A stretch of DNA of 64,000 nucleotides from Chryseobacterium gallinarum. Lineage in GTDB: Bacteria; Bacteroidota; Bacteroidia; Flavobacteriales; Weeksellaceae. The notes under the pieces were generated by a model. That model worked only from the letters and a program-made list of their open reading frames with translations, was not told the DNA's origin and did no database searches. The position numbers were made by a program, and so were the translations under genes. This document shows positions 1 to 9,923 of this stretch, one piece after another; position 1 is the stretch's first letter, and the number at the start of each line of letters is the position of its first letter. The stretch covers positions 186,001 to 250,000 of the forward strand of contig NZ_CP009928.1 in assembly GCF_001021975.1 (NCBI RefSeq). Direction: 5' to 3'.

Positions 1-2
1 AA

Positions 3-3000
3 CTTAACGTAGGCCGTTTAAGAATTGCTGCTAAAGGAATCGAACGTCAGGGAGATCAGTTGGTCAACATTCCTAAAGAGGATCAGCTGGATCTTGGAAT
101 GTACATGATCGGGCAGATTGCCACCATGCACAACAAAGTGCTTACGCTTGAGGAGCTTCACCAAAATGTTAGTATCGACAATTACGAATATATCCAAAAT
201 GCTGAATTATCAGAATTACCTGCATCCAGCGAAAAACCATTGGATATCGCTATCGTAGGAATGGAATGTATTTTCCCGGGTGCTAAAAATCTGGATGAAT
301 TCTGGAGAAATATCATCTTAGGAAAAGACAGCGTTACCGAAGTTCCGGACGAAAGATGGAATAAAGACCTTTATTACAAACCGGATTCAGATGAAGCTGA
401 TGTATCTCATTCAAAATGGGGCGGTTTCATCCCGAAAATTGATTTTGATCCATTAGCATTCGGAATTCCGCCACAATCTCTTGCCGCTATTGAACCTACA
501 CAACTGCTTACTTTATTGGTGGCAAAACGCGCAATGGAAGATGCAGGATATGGTGAGAAACATATTAATAGAGAAAACATTTCTGTAATTATCGGAGCTG
601 AAGGAGGTAACGACCTTGCCAACAGCTATAGTTTCAGAGGATATTATAAACAGGTTTTCGGAGAACTTCATGAAGAAGTAAAAGAAGCCTTCCCACATAC
701 CACAGAGGATTCTTTCCCTGGTATTTTGGCCAATGTGATCGCAGGTAGGATTACGAACCGTCTTGATTTAGGCGGAAGAAACTTTACGGTAGATGCAGCG
801 TGTGCTTCTTCTTTGGCAGCACTGGATTTGGCTTGCCAGGAACTTGTATTAGGAAAATCTGATATGGTTCTTGCCGGAGGTGCGGATTTACATAACGGAA
901 TCAACGATTACCTGATGTTCTCCAGTACTCACGCCCTTTCCAGAAAAGGAAGATGTGCCACATTCGACAGTGAAGCAGACGGAATTGCCCTTGGAGAAGG
1001 AATCGCCATCCTTGTTTTGAAAAGATATGAAGATGCCGTCAACGATGGTGACCGTATTTACTCTGTAATTAAAGGAGTTGGTGGATCAAGTGACGGTAAA
1101 GCCCTTGGTTTAACAGCTCCTAGAAAAGTAGGTCAGGTAAGAGCATTAGAGCGTGCTTATACTCAAGCAGGAATCAGTGCTGCATCTGTAGGATTGGTAG
1201 AAGCTCATGGTACAGGAACCGTTGTTGGAGACAAAACTGAATTAAGTGCTTTGACTAACTTATTCAGCCGTTCCGGGGCTTTACCGGGACAGACTCATTT
1301 AGGTTCTGTGAAAACCCAGATCGGACATACCAAGTGTGCTGCAGGATTAGCAGGCTTAATCAAAGCTTCTCTTGCCGTTTACCATGGGGTAAAACCTCCT
1401 ACCCTTCACCTTAAACAACCAAACGCTTATTATAATGCACAGACAAGTCCATTCTCTTTCCATGCTGAAACAGGATTATGGACGGAAAAAAACAGATATG
1501 CGGGGATCAGTGCTTTCGGATTTGGAGGAACAAACTTCCACACTGTAATTGCTAACCATCCAAAAAAAGATGATTCTATAGCGATGCAGTCCTGGCCTTC
1601 AGAACTATTTGTATTCCGTGGGGATACTTATGAAGAAGCCAAAGGACAATCAAGCCAGATCAAAACATTATTGGAAATCAATGATGAGATTCCATTAAAA
1701 GATATTGCTTACAGCTTAAGCATCAGTTCAGAAAAGCCGATTCAGTTCAGTATTGTAGCTGATACCGCTGTGGATCTGATGATGAAAATTGAGTTAGTAT
1801 TGGTAGGAATTGAAACCAAAGATACTTTCACTGTCAGCAAAAAAGAAGGGAAAGTAGCCTTCACATTCCCTGGACAAGGAAGTCAGAGAATCAATATGGC
1901 CCGCGATCTGTTCGTAGTATTCCCGGCTATGCGTAAGGTGATTGACAATTATCCTGAACTTGAAAAAGTAGTTTTCCCTTCTACAACCTTCAATGAAGCA
2001 GATTTAAAGCAACAAAAAGAAACCATTAAAGATACCCGTTTGGCACAACCGCTTTTAGGAATTGTTGATCTTGCATTAGCCAAATTCTTAGAATCATTAG
2101 GAATCATTCCTGATATGCTGGCTGGTCATAGCTATGGTGAATTACCTGCTTTGTGTTTCTCAGGAGTATTCGGTGAGGATAAACTGGTTGACTTAAGTAT
2201 TCAGAGAGCGCAATCAATATTAAATTCAGTAGAAGGTGGTGATCCGGGTTCGATGTTAGCAGCAAGTGCTACTCACGAACGTTTACAGCCGATCATTGCT
2301 AAAGTGGAAGGATGCTATCCGGTTAATTTCAATGCCCCTACTCAATGTGTTATTGCAGGAAGTACACCAGCGATTAATAAACTATTGGAAGTCCTTAAAC
2401 AGGAAGGTATTTCTGCTAAAAAACTGGAAGTTGCCTGTGCATTCCACAGCCCGTTATTGGCAAAATCAAAAGAATTATATGCTGATGTATTAAAAGACGT
2501 TCCTTTCCAGGAAATGCAGATCCCTGTATGGTCTAATACAACGGCAGATGTATATCCTTCGAATCCTGCAGACATTAAAGAAAGACTGACTGACCATTTG
2601 GTACAGCCTGTAAGATTCGTAGAACAGATGCAGGCGATGTATAACGACGGAGCAAGAATCTTCATCGAGGTAGGACCTGGAAAAGTCCTTACAGGATTGG
2701 CAAAATCATGTCTTGAAAAAGACCAGTTGACTTTATATGTTGAAGACAGCAGCCGTAATAAGTTCACTCATTTATTGTGCATGTTAGCACAGTATTTAGG
2801 AACAGGCCGAAGCTTCAATATTGAGAAACTTTTCGATGGCCGTTTCGTTCAGCTTGTGGATATCAATCAGCCTGAACTGTATAAGAAAAGCCCAGCCATC
2901 TGGCGTGTTAACGGACAAGCTGCACATCCGACAACAGGTTCATTGCCTGCTAATGGTGCACTCCCTATCATAAACCCTATTCCCATGAACAATTTTACTA

Positions 3001-5351
3001 CTCATAATACGCAAGCTCCTGCACCGGAAAGCCTATCTACGGCAGAACGTATGCTGCAGGAATATTTAAACAGCATGAAATTAATGATACAGGCACAACG
3101 TGATGTGATGCTTTCCTTTATGGGCCAGAATCCTCAGGTGAATCCAATGCCTGTTTATAATACGCCAATGCCGGCTCCTGTTCCTGAACGTACAATTCCT
3201 GTACAGCAGGTTCCACAAACAGCAACTGTTGCTGTAGCCGCTACTGCCATTGCTGTAAAAGCTGCTCCTACAAGAGATATCAAAGCATTATTACTACAGG
3301 TTGTAAGTGATAAAACAGGATATCCGCAGGAAATGCTGGGTATGGAAATGGATCTTGAAGCTGATTTAAGTATCGACTCTATCAAAAGAGTGGAAATCAT
3401 CGGAACGCTTCGTAACGAACTGGGAACATTAGCCAACGGAAACACCAATGAAGATATGGTTATGGAACAATTGGCAGGAATCAAAACCCTGAGCGGATTA
3501 GTTTCATGGCTTACTGAATTCTCAGGAGCAGATACAGAAACAGTAACTCCTGAAAAAAACGGAACTTCAACTGAGGTCTCTTCAAAACCACAAGCAAAAT
3601 CTGCATTATCACTGGAAGATCTTCAAAACGCTATTTTGAATATCGTAAGCGAAAAAACAGGGTATCCGAAAGAAATGTTAGGATTAGATTTAGATTTGGA
3701 AGCAGATCTTAGTATTGATTCTATCAAGCGTATGGAAATCATCGCAGATCTTAAAAACAAGATCGGTTTTGGGGAAAACCTTGAACAGGCTGATGATGTA
3801 ATGGAAAAACTAGCGGCTATTAAAACCCTTCGCGGATTGGCAAGCTGGATCAGTGAAATGAGCGGTGACACCAACGAAACAAAAAAAGAAGCAAAGGAAG
3901 TTAACACCCCTGAAGCAACCAATAATGTATTATCACGTCTGCGTTTTGACATCACGCCTACAGATGCTTCTTCTGTACAAAATACAGAAATCCTTCAGGG
4001 GAAACATTTTGCCATCACTCAGGATGACACTCAACAAACCTCAGCCATTAAAGCTGAACTGGAAAAACACGGAGCTATCGTAGAATTGGTAGACGCAGAC
4101 AAGGATCTTTCAAATGTTGATGGATTAATTATGCTGGACCTGTTCTCAGCAACCGATAAACCAAGCATCATCGATCATGTTGATTTAATTAAAAAACTTG
4201 ATTTTGATAAAGCGAAATGGGTATACTTAATCTCTGATATTGCAGCTCACATTCAGGAAATCAGTGATGTAAGTGTATTACGTCATCACCAAGGTTATCC
4301 GGGACTTTTCAAAAGTTTAGCAAGAGAATTCGATCATACCACTTGCAGATTTATCAGTTTAAGCACTCCTCAGGAAGTTGATCAGATCGCTGATATTACT
4401 TTAAAAGAAATCTTAACGAACGATAAACCTGCTGAAGTGATTTATAAGAACGAAAAAAGACATAAGGTCGACATCATCCCTTCCCCATTGTCAACAAGTT
4501 TAAATGAAGCTCACATCCAATTAGATCAGAAATCAGTAGTATTGGTATTGGGAGGTGCACAGGGAATCACAGCAGAATTGGTGAAACACATGTCTCAGGC
4601 GTATCCATGTACTTATATTTTAGTAGGAAGATCAGCAGATCCAAGAAATGAAGCTTCTGCCAAAGAATTTGAAGGAATGAAGACTAAGGAAGAAATCAGA
4701 GCTTATTTGATTAAGTCCGGAAAATTCACCTCTCCAGCTGAAATCGAAAAAGAAACCACGAAAATTTTCAAAAACAATCAGATCCTACGCACGATCCGTG
4801 ATATGGAAGCGCTTGGAAACACCATTATTTATCAGTCTTTAGATCTTTGTGACGAAGAAGGATTAAGTAATTTAATCAGCAGTATTTACGAAAAATACAA
4901 CCGTTTAGACGGAGTGATCCACGGAGCAGGTCTTTTAGAAGATAAATTATTCAAACAAAAAACGACTTCTTCTTTCGGACGCGTATTTGATACCAAAGTA
5001 AAACCACTCCGTGTATTGGCTGAACAGCTTCGCACAGACTGCCAGTTCGTTGTTTTATTCTCAAGTATTGCATCAGTATACGGTAACAAAGGCCAAACAG
5101 ATTATGCGGCGGCCAACAGTGTACTGGATGATTACGCTAACGCTCTGAATAAAAGACTGCAAGGAAAAGTAATCTCCATCAACTGGGGACCTTGGAAAGG
5201 TGCCGGAATGGTTTCTTCCACCCTTGAATCTGAATACGAACGCAGAGGAATTTCCATGATCCCATTGGATGAAGGAAAAGAAATCTTCCTTAACGAAATA
5301 AAATACGGAACTGAAAGCCAGGTGCTTATCATGTCAGGAAATAATTGGTAA
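3..5351 (+). CDS. PUFA-synthase-like type I polyketide synthase, KS-AT-ACP-ACP-KR (5' partial)
   Basis: The reading frame is open from the first bases, so the true start lies before the window; the TTG at 60 is not a credible start. Residues below are numbered from the codon at 60. About 60 residues of another domain's tail come first. A ketosynthase follows (about 62-510) with its triad visible: Cys248 in DAACASS, His383 in EAHGTGT, His423 in KTQIGH. The acyltransferase (about 600-900) has FPGQGSQ and Ser691 in GHSYGE. Two acyl carrier domains carry Ser1107 and Ser1221 in DLSIDSIKR motifs. A Pro/Ala-rich linker precedes them. The C-terminal part (about 1470-1750) is a ketoreductase with GGAQGIT and a YAAAN active-site motif. 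Tandem ACPs and the C-terminal KR resemble PfaA and HglE-type synthases. It should extend an acyl chain iteratively from malonyl units. The product is unknown. The missing N-terminus may be a 2-nitropropane-dioxygenase-like enoyl reductase (inference). Confidence 0.92.
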   Translation, partial: LNVGRLRIAAKGIERQGDQLVNIPKEDQLDLGMYMIGQIATMHNKVLTLEELHQNVSIDNYEYIQNAELSELPASSEKPLDIAIVGMECIFPGAKNLDEFWRNIILGKDSVTEVPDERWNKDLYYKPDSDEADVSHSKWGGFIPKIDFDPLAFGIPPQSLAAIEPTQLLTLLVAKRAMEDAGYGEKHINRENISVIIGAEGGNDLANSYSFRGYYKQVFGELHEEVKEAFPHTTEDSFPGILANVIAGRITNRLDLGGRNFTVDAACASSLAALDLACQELVLGKSDMVLAGGADLHNGINDYLMFSSTHALSRKGRCATFDSEADGIALGEGIAILVLKRYEDAVNDGDRIYSVIKGVGGSSDGKALGLTAPRKVGQVRALERAYTQAGISAASVGLVEAHGTGTVVGDKTELSALTNLFSRSGALPGQTHLGSVKTQIGHTKCAAGLAGLIKASLAVYHGVKPPTLHLKQPNAYYNAQTSPFSFHAETGLWTEKNRYAGISAFGFGGTNFHTVIANHPKKDDSIAMQSWPSELFVFRGDTYEEAKGQSSQIKTLLEINDEIPLKDIAYSLSISSEKPIQFSIVADTAVDLMMKIELVLVGIETKDTFTVSKKEGKVAFTFPGQGSQRINMARDLFVVFPAMRKVIDNYPELEKVVFPSTTFNEADLKQQKETIKDTRLAQPLLGIVDLALAKFLESLGIIPDMLAGHSYGELPALCFSGVFGEDKLVDLSIQRAQSILNSVEGGDPGSMLAASATHERLQPIIAKVEGCYPVNFNAPTQCVIAGSTPAINKLLEVLKQEGISAKKLEVACAFHSPLLAKSKELYADVLKDVPFQEMQIPVWSNTTADVYPSNPADIKERLTDHLVQPVRFVEQMQAMYNDGARIFIEVGPGKVLTGLAKSCLEKDQLTLYVEDSSRNKFTHLLCMLAQYLGTGRSFNIEKLFDGRFVQLVDINQPELYKKSPAIWRVNGQAAHPTTGSLPANGALPIINPIPMNNFTTHNTQAPAPESLSTAERMLQEYLNSMKLMIQAQRDVMLSFMGQNPQVNPMPVYNTPMPAPVPERTIPVQQVPQTATVAVAATAIAVKAAPTRDIKALLLQVVSDKTGYPQEMLGMEMDLEADLSIDSIKRVEIIGTLRNELGTLANGNTNEDMVMEQLAGIKTLSGLVSWLTEFSGADTETVTPEKNGTSTEVSSKPQAKSALSLEDLQNAILNIVSEKTGYPKEMLGLDLDLEADLSIDSIKRMEIIADLKNKIGFGENLEQADDVMEKLAAIKTLRGLASWISEMSGDTNETKKEAKEVNTPEATNNVLSRLRFDITPTDASSVQNTEILQGKHFAITQDDTQQTSAIKAELEKHGAIVELVDADKDLSNVDGLIMLDLFSATDKPSIIDHVDLIKKLDFDKAKWVYLISDIAAHIQEISDVSVLRHHQGYPGLFKSLAREFDHTTCRFISLSTPQEVDQIADITLKEILTNDKPAEVIYKNEKRHKVDIIPSPLSTSLNEAHIQLDQKSVVLVLGGAQGITAELVKHMSQAYPCTYILVGRSADPRNEASAKEFEGMKTKEEIRAYLIKSGKFTSPAEIEKETTKIFKNNQILRTIRDMEALGNTIIYQSLDLCDEEGLSNLISSIYEKYNRLDGVIHGAGLLEDKLFKQKTTSSFGRVFDTKVKPLRVLAEQLRTDCQFVVLFSSIASVYGNKGQTDYAAANSVLDDYANALNKRLQGKVISINWGPWKGAGMVSSTLESEYERRGISMIPLDEGKEIFLNEIKYGTESQVLIMSGNNW

Positions 5352-5370
5352 CCCTCTGTATACACTAAAC

Positions 5371-8300
5371 ATGAAAAAAACAGATGTTGCTGTAGTTGGA
5401 CTATCCTGCGTCTTTCCCGGGGCGCAGGATGCCCATACTTTTTGGCAGAATATTGTCAATAAAGTAGACTCTACCCAATCCGCTCCAGCAGATAGGATAG
5501 ATCCGGTGCATTTTAGTGATGCCACCAACCCTGTCGATCGTTTCTACTGCAAACGAGGCGGGTTTATTCCTGATTATGAGTTTAATCCTACCACTTTTGG
5601 AATTTTACCCCTTGCGGTGGAAGGAACAGAACCCGATCATTTACTGACCCTTGATTTAGTTCAGAAAGCTTTAGAGGATGCCGGAGTATTTCAAAAGAAT
5701 ATTTCCCTTGAAAAAGCAGGAATTATTATCGGGAAAGGAAATTATACCGGGCCGGGAGCTACCCGTGCCATTGAAATTGTAAGAACCGGAGAACAGATTT
5801 CCTCCTTATTGCAGGAATTGCTCCCTCAGGTTTCTTCTGCTGATATTGAAAAAGTAAAACATGCTTTCCAGGAACGCAAAGGACGTTTCGCAGCTGATAC
5901 TGCCATGGGATTAATTCCCAATCTGGTAGCGTCATTGGTAGCCAACCGTTTTGACCTTGGAGGCGTTGCTTTTACCGTGGATGCTGCTTGTGCCAGTGCT
6001 TTAATCGCTGTAGATCACGCTGTACAGGAACTTCAGAGAGGTCGTTCCGATATGATGATCGCCGGAGGTGTTCACACCGGGCAAAACGCTGCTTTCTGGA
6101 GTATTTTTGCTCAATTGGGAGCAATGTCCCGCCAGGAAAAGATTAAACCTTTCAGCAGCGATGCTGATGGATTACTGATTGGAGAAGGTTGTGGTTTCGT
6201 CGTGTTAAAACGACTGGAAGACGCCGTTCGCGATCAGGATAAAATCTATGCTGTGATTAAAGGAGTGGGTGTAAGCAGTGATGGTAACGGAACCAGCGTA
6301 ATGAGCCCATCCGTAAAAGGACAGCTGAAAGCTTTAGAACAAGCCTGGATCAATGCTGATCTGGATAAAAATAAAGTAGGTTACCTTGAAGCTCATGGTA
6401 CCGGAACTCCGCTTGGAGATAAAACAGAACTTCAGACCTTAGCACAGTTCTTCGGAAAAGAAGAATCTGCTCCAGTGGCTGGAATCGGTTCTGTGAAATC
6501 CAATATCGGACATGCCATGCCGGCTGCAGGAATTGCAGGACTGATTAAAACCTGTCTTGCTTTATACCATGATACCTTACCACCAACATTGTACTGTGAG
6601 AATCCTACTGCGGAAATGCAGAATACAAGATTTGAACCGGTACAGGAAGCCAAAAACTGGTCAAAAACTGGACTTCCAAAAGTAGCAGCCGTTAATGCCT
6701 TCGGGTTTGGAGGAATCAATGCTCATGTTGTTCTTGAAGGCTATGATATGCCGAAAAAAGACAAGGTATTGCTATTGGCCAGACCTACGCATGAAGAATT
6801 GGTTTCTGCATTACAAAATAACGATACCACTTTAGGAGAAGGAGATTTCAGAGTAGCCATATTCGATCCTACGCCTGCAAGAATAGAAAAAGCCCTTAAA
6901 ATCGTTTCTAAAAACCTGATCTGGAAAAACAAGCAGGACATCTGGTACACTTCTACTCCATTATTAAAAGATGGTGGAAAAGTAGCCTTTGTATTCCCCG
7001 GTTTGGATGGACTGGCAAAAGGTGAAGTGGAAAGTGTAAGCCGTTATTTCGGATTAACAGCGCCTATAGAAACAGAGGGTGAAGGTCTTTTAACCGATGC
7101 TTTAAATATATTCAACAACTGCAGTATCCTTGACAATTCATTGAAGAAACTGGGCATTATTCCGGATATGAATGCAGGACACAGTTTAGGAGAATGGCTG
7201 GCAGGGTATTCATCAGAGTTAGCAGAAGCCAATTCTGTAAAAGCTTTAATCGATGTGCTGAACCCGGAAACTTTTGAATTAAAAGACTCCAAATTCATTG
7301 CCATCGGTGCCGGAATTGATGTGGTACAGCCTTTTATTACTGAAATTTCAGACCTGTATGTTTCCAATGACAATTGCCCTAATCAGGTCATTCTTTGCGG
7401 GAGCAATGCTGCATTGGATGAATTGATTCCGCAATTAAAATCAAAACAGATCTTCCATCAGGTACTGCCGTTCCAATCCGGATTCCACTCTCCATTTATC
7501 GCTGATAAACTGGATGTGATCCTTGCCGGAATGGAAAAAGCACAGTTCCAGAAAACAAAAATTCCGTTATGGTCTGCTACGACTTTAGAACCTTATCCGG
7601 CAGATCAGGCAGCGATCAGAAAACTGAGTGCCGAGCATTTGGTTGAGCCTGTTCGTTTCCGTGAACTGACAGATAAATTATACGAAGAAGGTGCCAGAGT
7701 GTTCATTCAGGTGGGTACCGGCGGACTGATCGGATTTATAGATGATACCTTGAAAGGAAAAGCATTCAGCACCATTCCTTCCAGTGTTCCTACCCGTTCT
7801 GCATTGGCACAGTTACAACGTGTTGTCGCGTCATTATTTGTAGAAGGGAAAACCATTGCTCTTGATTTCTTAGAAGTTCAGCAGCAATCAAAAAAATCAT
7901 CAGGAAAAGGCATTAAACTGGAATTAGGCTCGCCTATTATCAGAAATTTTAAAGAAGTAAAAGCCTTAGCTCAAGCCTTTGAAACACCAAAACAATATAC
8001 TGCTTCGGCTTCAGCCATGACTGCGAAAAGTGGTCATCCGCTGGTACAGGCGTTCCAGGACAATGTTAACGATATGATCCGTATGCAGGAAGAAGTTCTT
8101 ACTTTATTCCAGAACCGTCCGGAAATTACGATACCACGTCCTGCTCAGGTTGCTCCTGTAGCACAATATGCCGCTCCACAAGCGCCGAGAAGTACAACCT
8201 TCTCAAAAGATCTGTATGTTACGCTTGAAAGTCATCCCTACCTGATTGACCACAGCTTATTGAGACAGCCAAAAGGATGGGCTCATGTAGCGGATATGGA

Positions 8301-9636
8301 ACCGGTAATCCCGATGACCATGATCTTTGAGCAGCTTGCAGAAATTGCAGAAGCAGAAATCCCGGGAACACAGGTTCATAAAATCATGAATGTAAGTGTA
8401 TTCCAATGGATGAACGTTGCCCAGCCTTTTGAAAAAACCGTAAAAGGACAATGGCGTGGTGAAAACCATGCGTATCTGGATATTGAAAACTTCGCCAATG
8501 CTGAAGTGATCTTAAAATCTTCACCTGTCCCTACTCCAACCTTCAACCTTTCCATTGGTGATCTTTTACCGATTGAAAGAACCCCTGAGGAAATCTACGA
8601 CATGCATATGTTCCATGGGGAAAAATACCAGGGAATTACTGAAGTTTCAGCGGTTGGAACCAAAGGAATTGTAGGAAAGATCAAAGGAAACGGCGGAAAA
8701 GGATCTCTGCTGGACAATGCCGGACAATTATTCGGGCTTTGGCTGCAGCTTACTTTAGTGAAAGACCGTATCGCCTTCCCGGTGAAGATCAGAGACATTG
8801 AATTCTTTGGAGATATGCACGATCAGGATGGTATTTTTGAATGTACCTGTATGCTGACTGAGCTTAATGATGAATTTGCCATTGCAGATATCATTCTGAA
8901 AAGAGACGGAAAAGTATGGTGCGCCATCACAGGCTGGCAGAACAGAAGACTGGAAATTGATGCCGCTTTATGGAATGTTTCCATGTCACCACTGCACAAC
9001 CGCCTTTCTGAAGAAATTGCTCCGGAAGTATTTTTCTTCCACCAGGCGTATACCAGAGTGGCTTCATGGGATTTTATCCTGAAAAGATATTTCAACCAGA
9101 CGGAAAAACAGCATCACCAGCAATTACTACCCAACAAGAAGAAAAACTGGATGGTAAGCCGTGTTGCGGTGAAAGACGCCGTGAGAAACCTTCTTCGTAA
9201 GGAAAAAAATCATGCGTGCTTCCCGATCACCTTTGAGATCCGTTCCGATGAAGCGGGGAAACCTTACCTCATCAGTGATTTTACAGAAGACATCCATATT
9301 TCATTGGCTCACAAAGGAAAAGAAGCCGTGGGGATTGCGAGATACGGCAAATCTGTAGGAATCGATATGGAACTCATGGAAGAACGCAGCGAAGGATTCT
9401 ATGATCTGGTATTTACAGACCATGAATTAACCTTATTAAAAGGAAAAGACCAGGCAGAATGGACGACCCGTTTATGGGTAGCGAAGGAAGCCTACGGAAA
9501 GTTCTTAGGAACCGGACTGAAAGGGAATCCAAAAGCCTTCGAAGTCGAACAAATAAAAGACGATCACTTGTGGATCAACAATATTGAAATCAAAACTGTT
9601 AAACATAAAAATTATATTATCGGATGGACACTGTAA
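5371..9636 (+). CDS. KS-AT-dehydratase polyketide synthase subunit with C-terminal phosphopantetheinyl transferase
   Basis: 1421 residues, starting 19 bases after the first synthase. The ketosynthase (about 3-455) has a full triad, Cys207, His342 and His381, so it is not a chain-length-factor-type dead domain. The acyltransferase-like part (about 535-830) has FPGLDG in place of GQGSQ and nucleophile Ser605 in GHSLGE. A hotdog-fold dehydratase-like domain begins near HPYLIDH (955-961) and runs to about 1235. The last 190 residues are an Sfp-type 4'-phosphopantetheinyl transferase, with GIDMEL (Asp1332, Glu1334) and WVAKEAYGKF (1369-1378). It would supply a second condensing/loading activity, dehydrate the beta-hydroxy intermediate and activate the ACPs of this operon. 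The domain order differs from PfaB (KS-AT) and PfaC (KS-CLF-DH-DH). The DH boundary is the least certain part. Confidence 0.9.
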   Translation: MKKTDVAVVGLSCVFPGAQDAHTFWQNIVNKVDSTQSAPADRIDPVHFSDATNPVDRFYCKRGGFIPDYEFNPTTFGILPLAVEGTEPDHLLTLDLVQKALEDAGVFQKNISLEKAGIIIGKGNYTGPGATRAIEIVRTGEQISSLLQELLPQVSSADIEKVKHAFQERKGRFAADTAMGLIPNLVASLVANRFDLGGVAFTVDAACASALIAVDHAVQELQRGRSDMMIAGGVHTGQNAAFWSIFAQLGAMSRQEKIKPFSSDADGLLIGEGCGFVVLKRLEDAVRDQDKIYAVIKGVGVSSDGNGTSVMSPSVKGQLKALEQAWINADLDKNKVGYLEAHGTGTPLGDKTELQTLAQFFGKEESAPVAGIGSVKSNIGHAMPAAGIAGLIKTCLALYHDTLPPTLYCENPTAEMQNTRFEPVQEAKNWSKTGLPKVAAVNAFGFGGINAHVVLEGYDMPKKDKVLLLARPTHEELVSALQNNDTTLGEGDFRVAIFDPTPARIEKALKIVSKNLIWKNKQDIWYTSTPLLKDGGKVAFVFPGLDGLAKGEVESVSRYFGLTAPIETEGEGLLTDALNIFNNCSILDNSLKKLGIIPDMNAGHSLGEWLAGYSSELAEANSVKALIDVLNPETFELKDSKFIAIGAGIDVVQPFITEISDLYVSNDNCPNQVILCGSNAALDELIPQLKSKQIFHQVLPFQSGFHSPFIADKLDVILAGMEKAQFQKTKIPLWSATTLEPYPADQAAIRKLSAEHLVEPVRFRELTDKLYEEGARVFIQVGTGGLIGFIDDTLKGKAFSTIPSSVPTRSALAQLQRVVASLFVEGKTIALDFLEVQQQSKKSSGKGIKLELGSPIIRNFKEVKALAQAFETPKQYTASASAMTAKSGHPLVQAFQDNVNDMIRMQEEVLTLFQNRPEITIPRPAQVAPVAQYAAPQAPRSTTFSKDLYVTLESHPYLIDHSLLRQPKGWAHVADMEPVIPMTMIFEQLAEIAEAEIPGTQVHKIMNVSVFQWMNVAQPFEKTVKGQWRGENHAYLDIENFANAEVILKSSPVPTPTFNLSIGDLLPIERTPEEIYDMHMFHGEKYQGITEVSAVGTKGIVGKIKGNGGKGSLLDNAGQLFGLWLQLTLVKDRIAFPVKIRDIEFFGDMHDQDGIFECTCMLTELNDEFAIADIILKRDGKVWCAITGWQNRRLEIDAALWNVSMSPLHNRLSEEIAPEVFFFHQAYTRVASWDFILKRYFNQTEKQHHQQLLPNKKKNWMVSRVAVKDAVRNLLRKEKNHACFPITFEIRSDEAGKPYLISDFTEDIHISLAHKGKEAVGIARYGKSVGIDMELMEERSEGFYDLVFTDHELTLLKGKDQAEWTTRLWVAKEAYGKFLGTGLKGNPKAFEVEQIKDDHLWINNIEIKTVKHKNYIIGWTL

Positions 9637-9923
9637 ACGCAACATTAAAAATGAACCACGAAGAACTTTTTACTTTATTAAAAGGTTTTATTACTGAAGT
9701 GATAGGGGCTGAATTTGTAGAGGAGATGGATATTACTCCGGAAAGTTCATTCACCAAAGATCTTGAAATGGACAGCATCGAGATTGTCTCTTTCTCTGAA
9801 AAGATCAAGGCGCATTTTGGCGATCAGATCGACTTTACAGGTTGGTTATCTTCTATGGATCTTGACCAGCTTATTAATCTTGACCTTAGTATGATCATCA
9901 ATTATATCTACGAATGCCAATAA
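9624..9923 (+). CDS. Free acyl carrier protein
   Basis: A 99-residue acidic protein whose start overlaps the end of the preceding synthase gene by 13 bases. It has the phosphopantetheine attachment motif DLEMDSIEIVSF with Ser51. An ATG at 9651 would give a form shorter by nine residues and closer to the usual ACP length, so the start is open. Its end overlaps the next gene by 10 bases, which points to coupled translation. It probably carries a starter unit, or the finished chain, between the synthases and the downstream hydrolase or acyltransferases. The phosphopantetheinyl transferase fused to the upstream protein is the obvious candidate to activate it. Confidence 0.9.
   Translation: MDTVNATLKMNHEELFTLLKGFITEVIGAEFVEEMDITPESSFTKDLEMDSIEIVSFSEKIKAHFGDQIDFTGWLSSMDLDQLINLDLSMIINYIYECQ

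Noticed and set aside
60..62. TTG as start of the first synthase
   Set aside because: The frame is open back to the window edge, so the real start is upstream.
5371..6730. Chain-length-factor-type inactive ketosynthase
   Set aside because: Cys207, His342 and His381 are all present, so the domain is predicted active.
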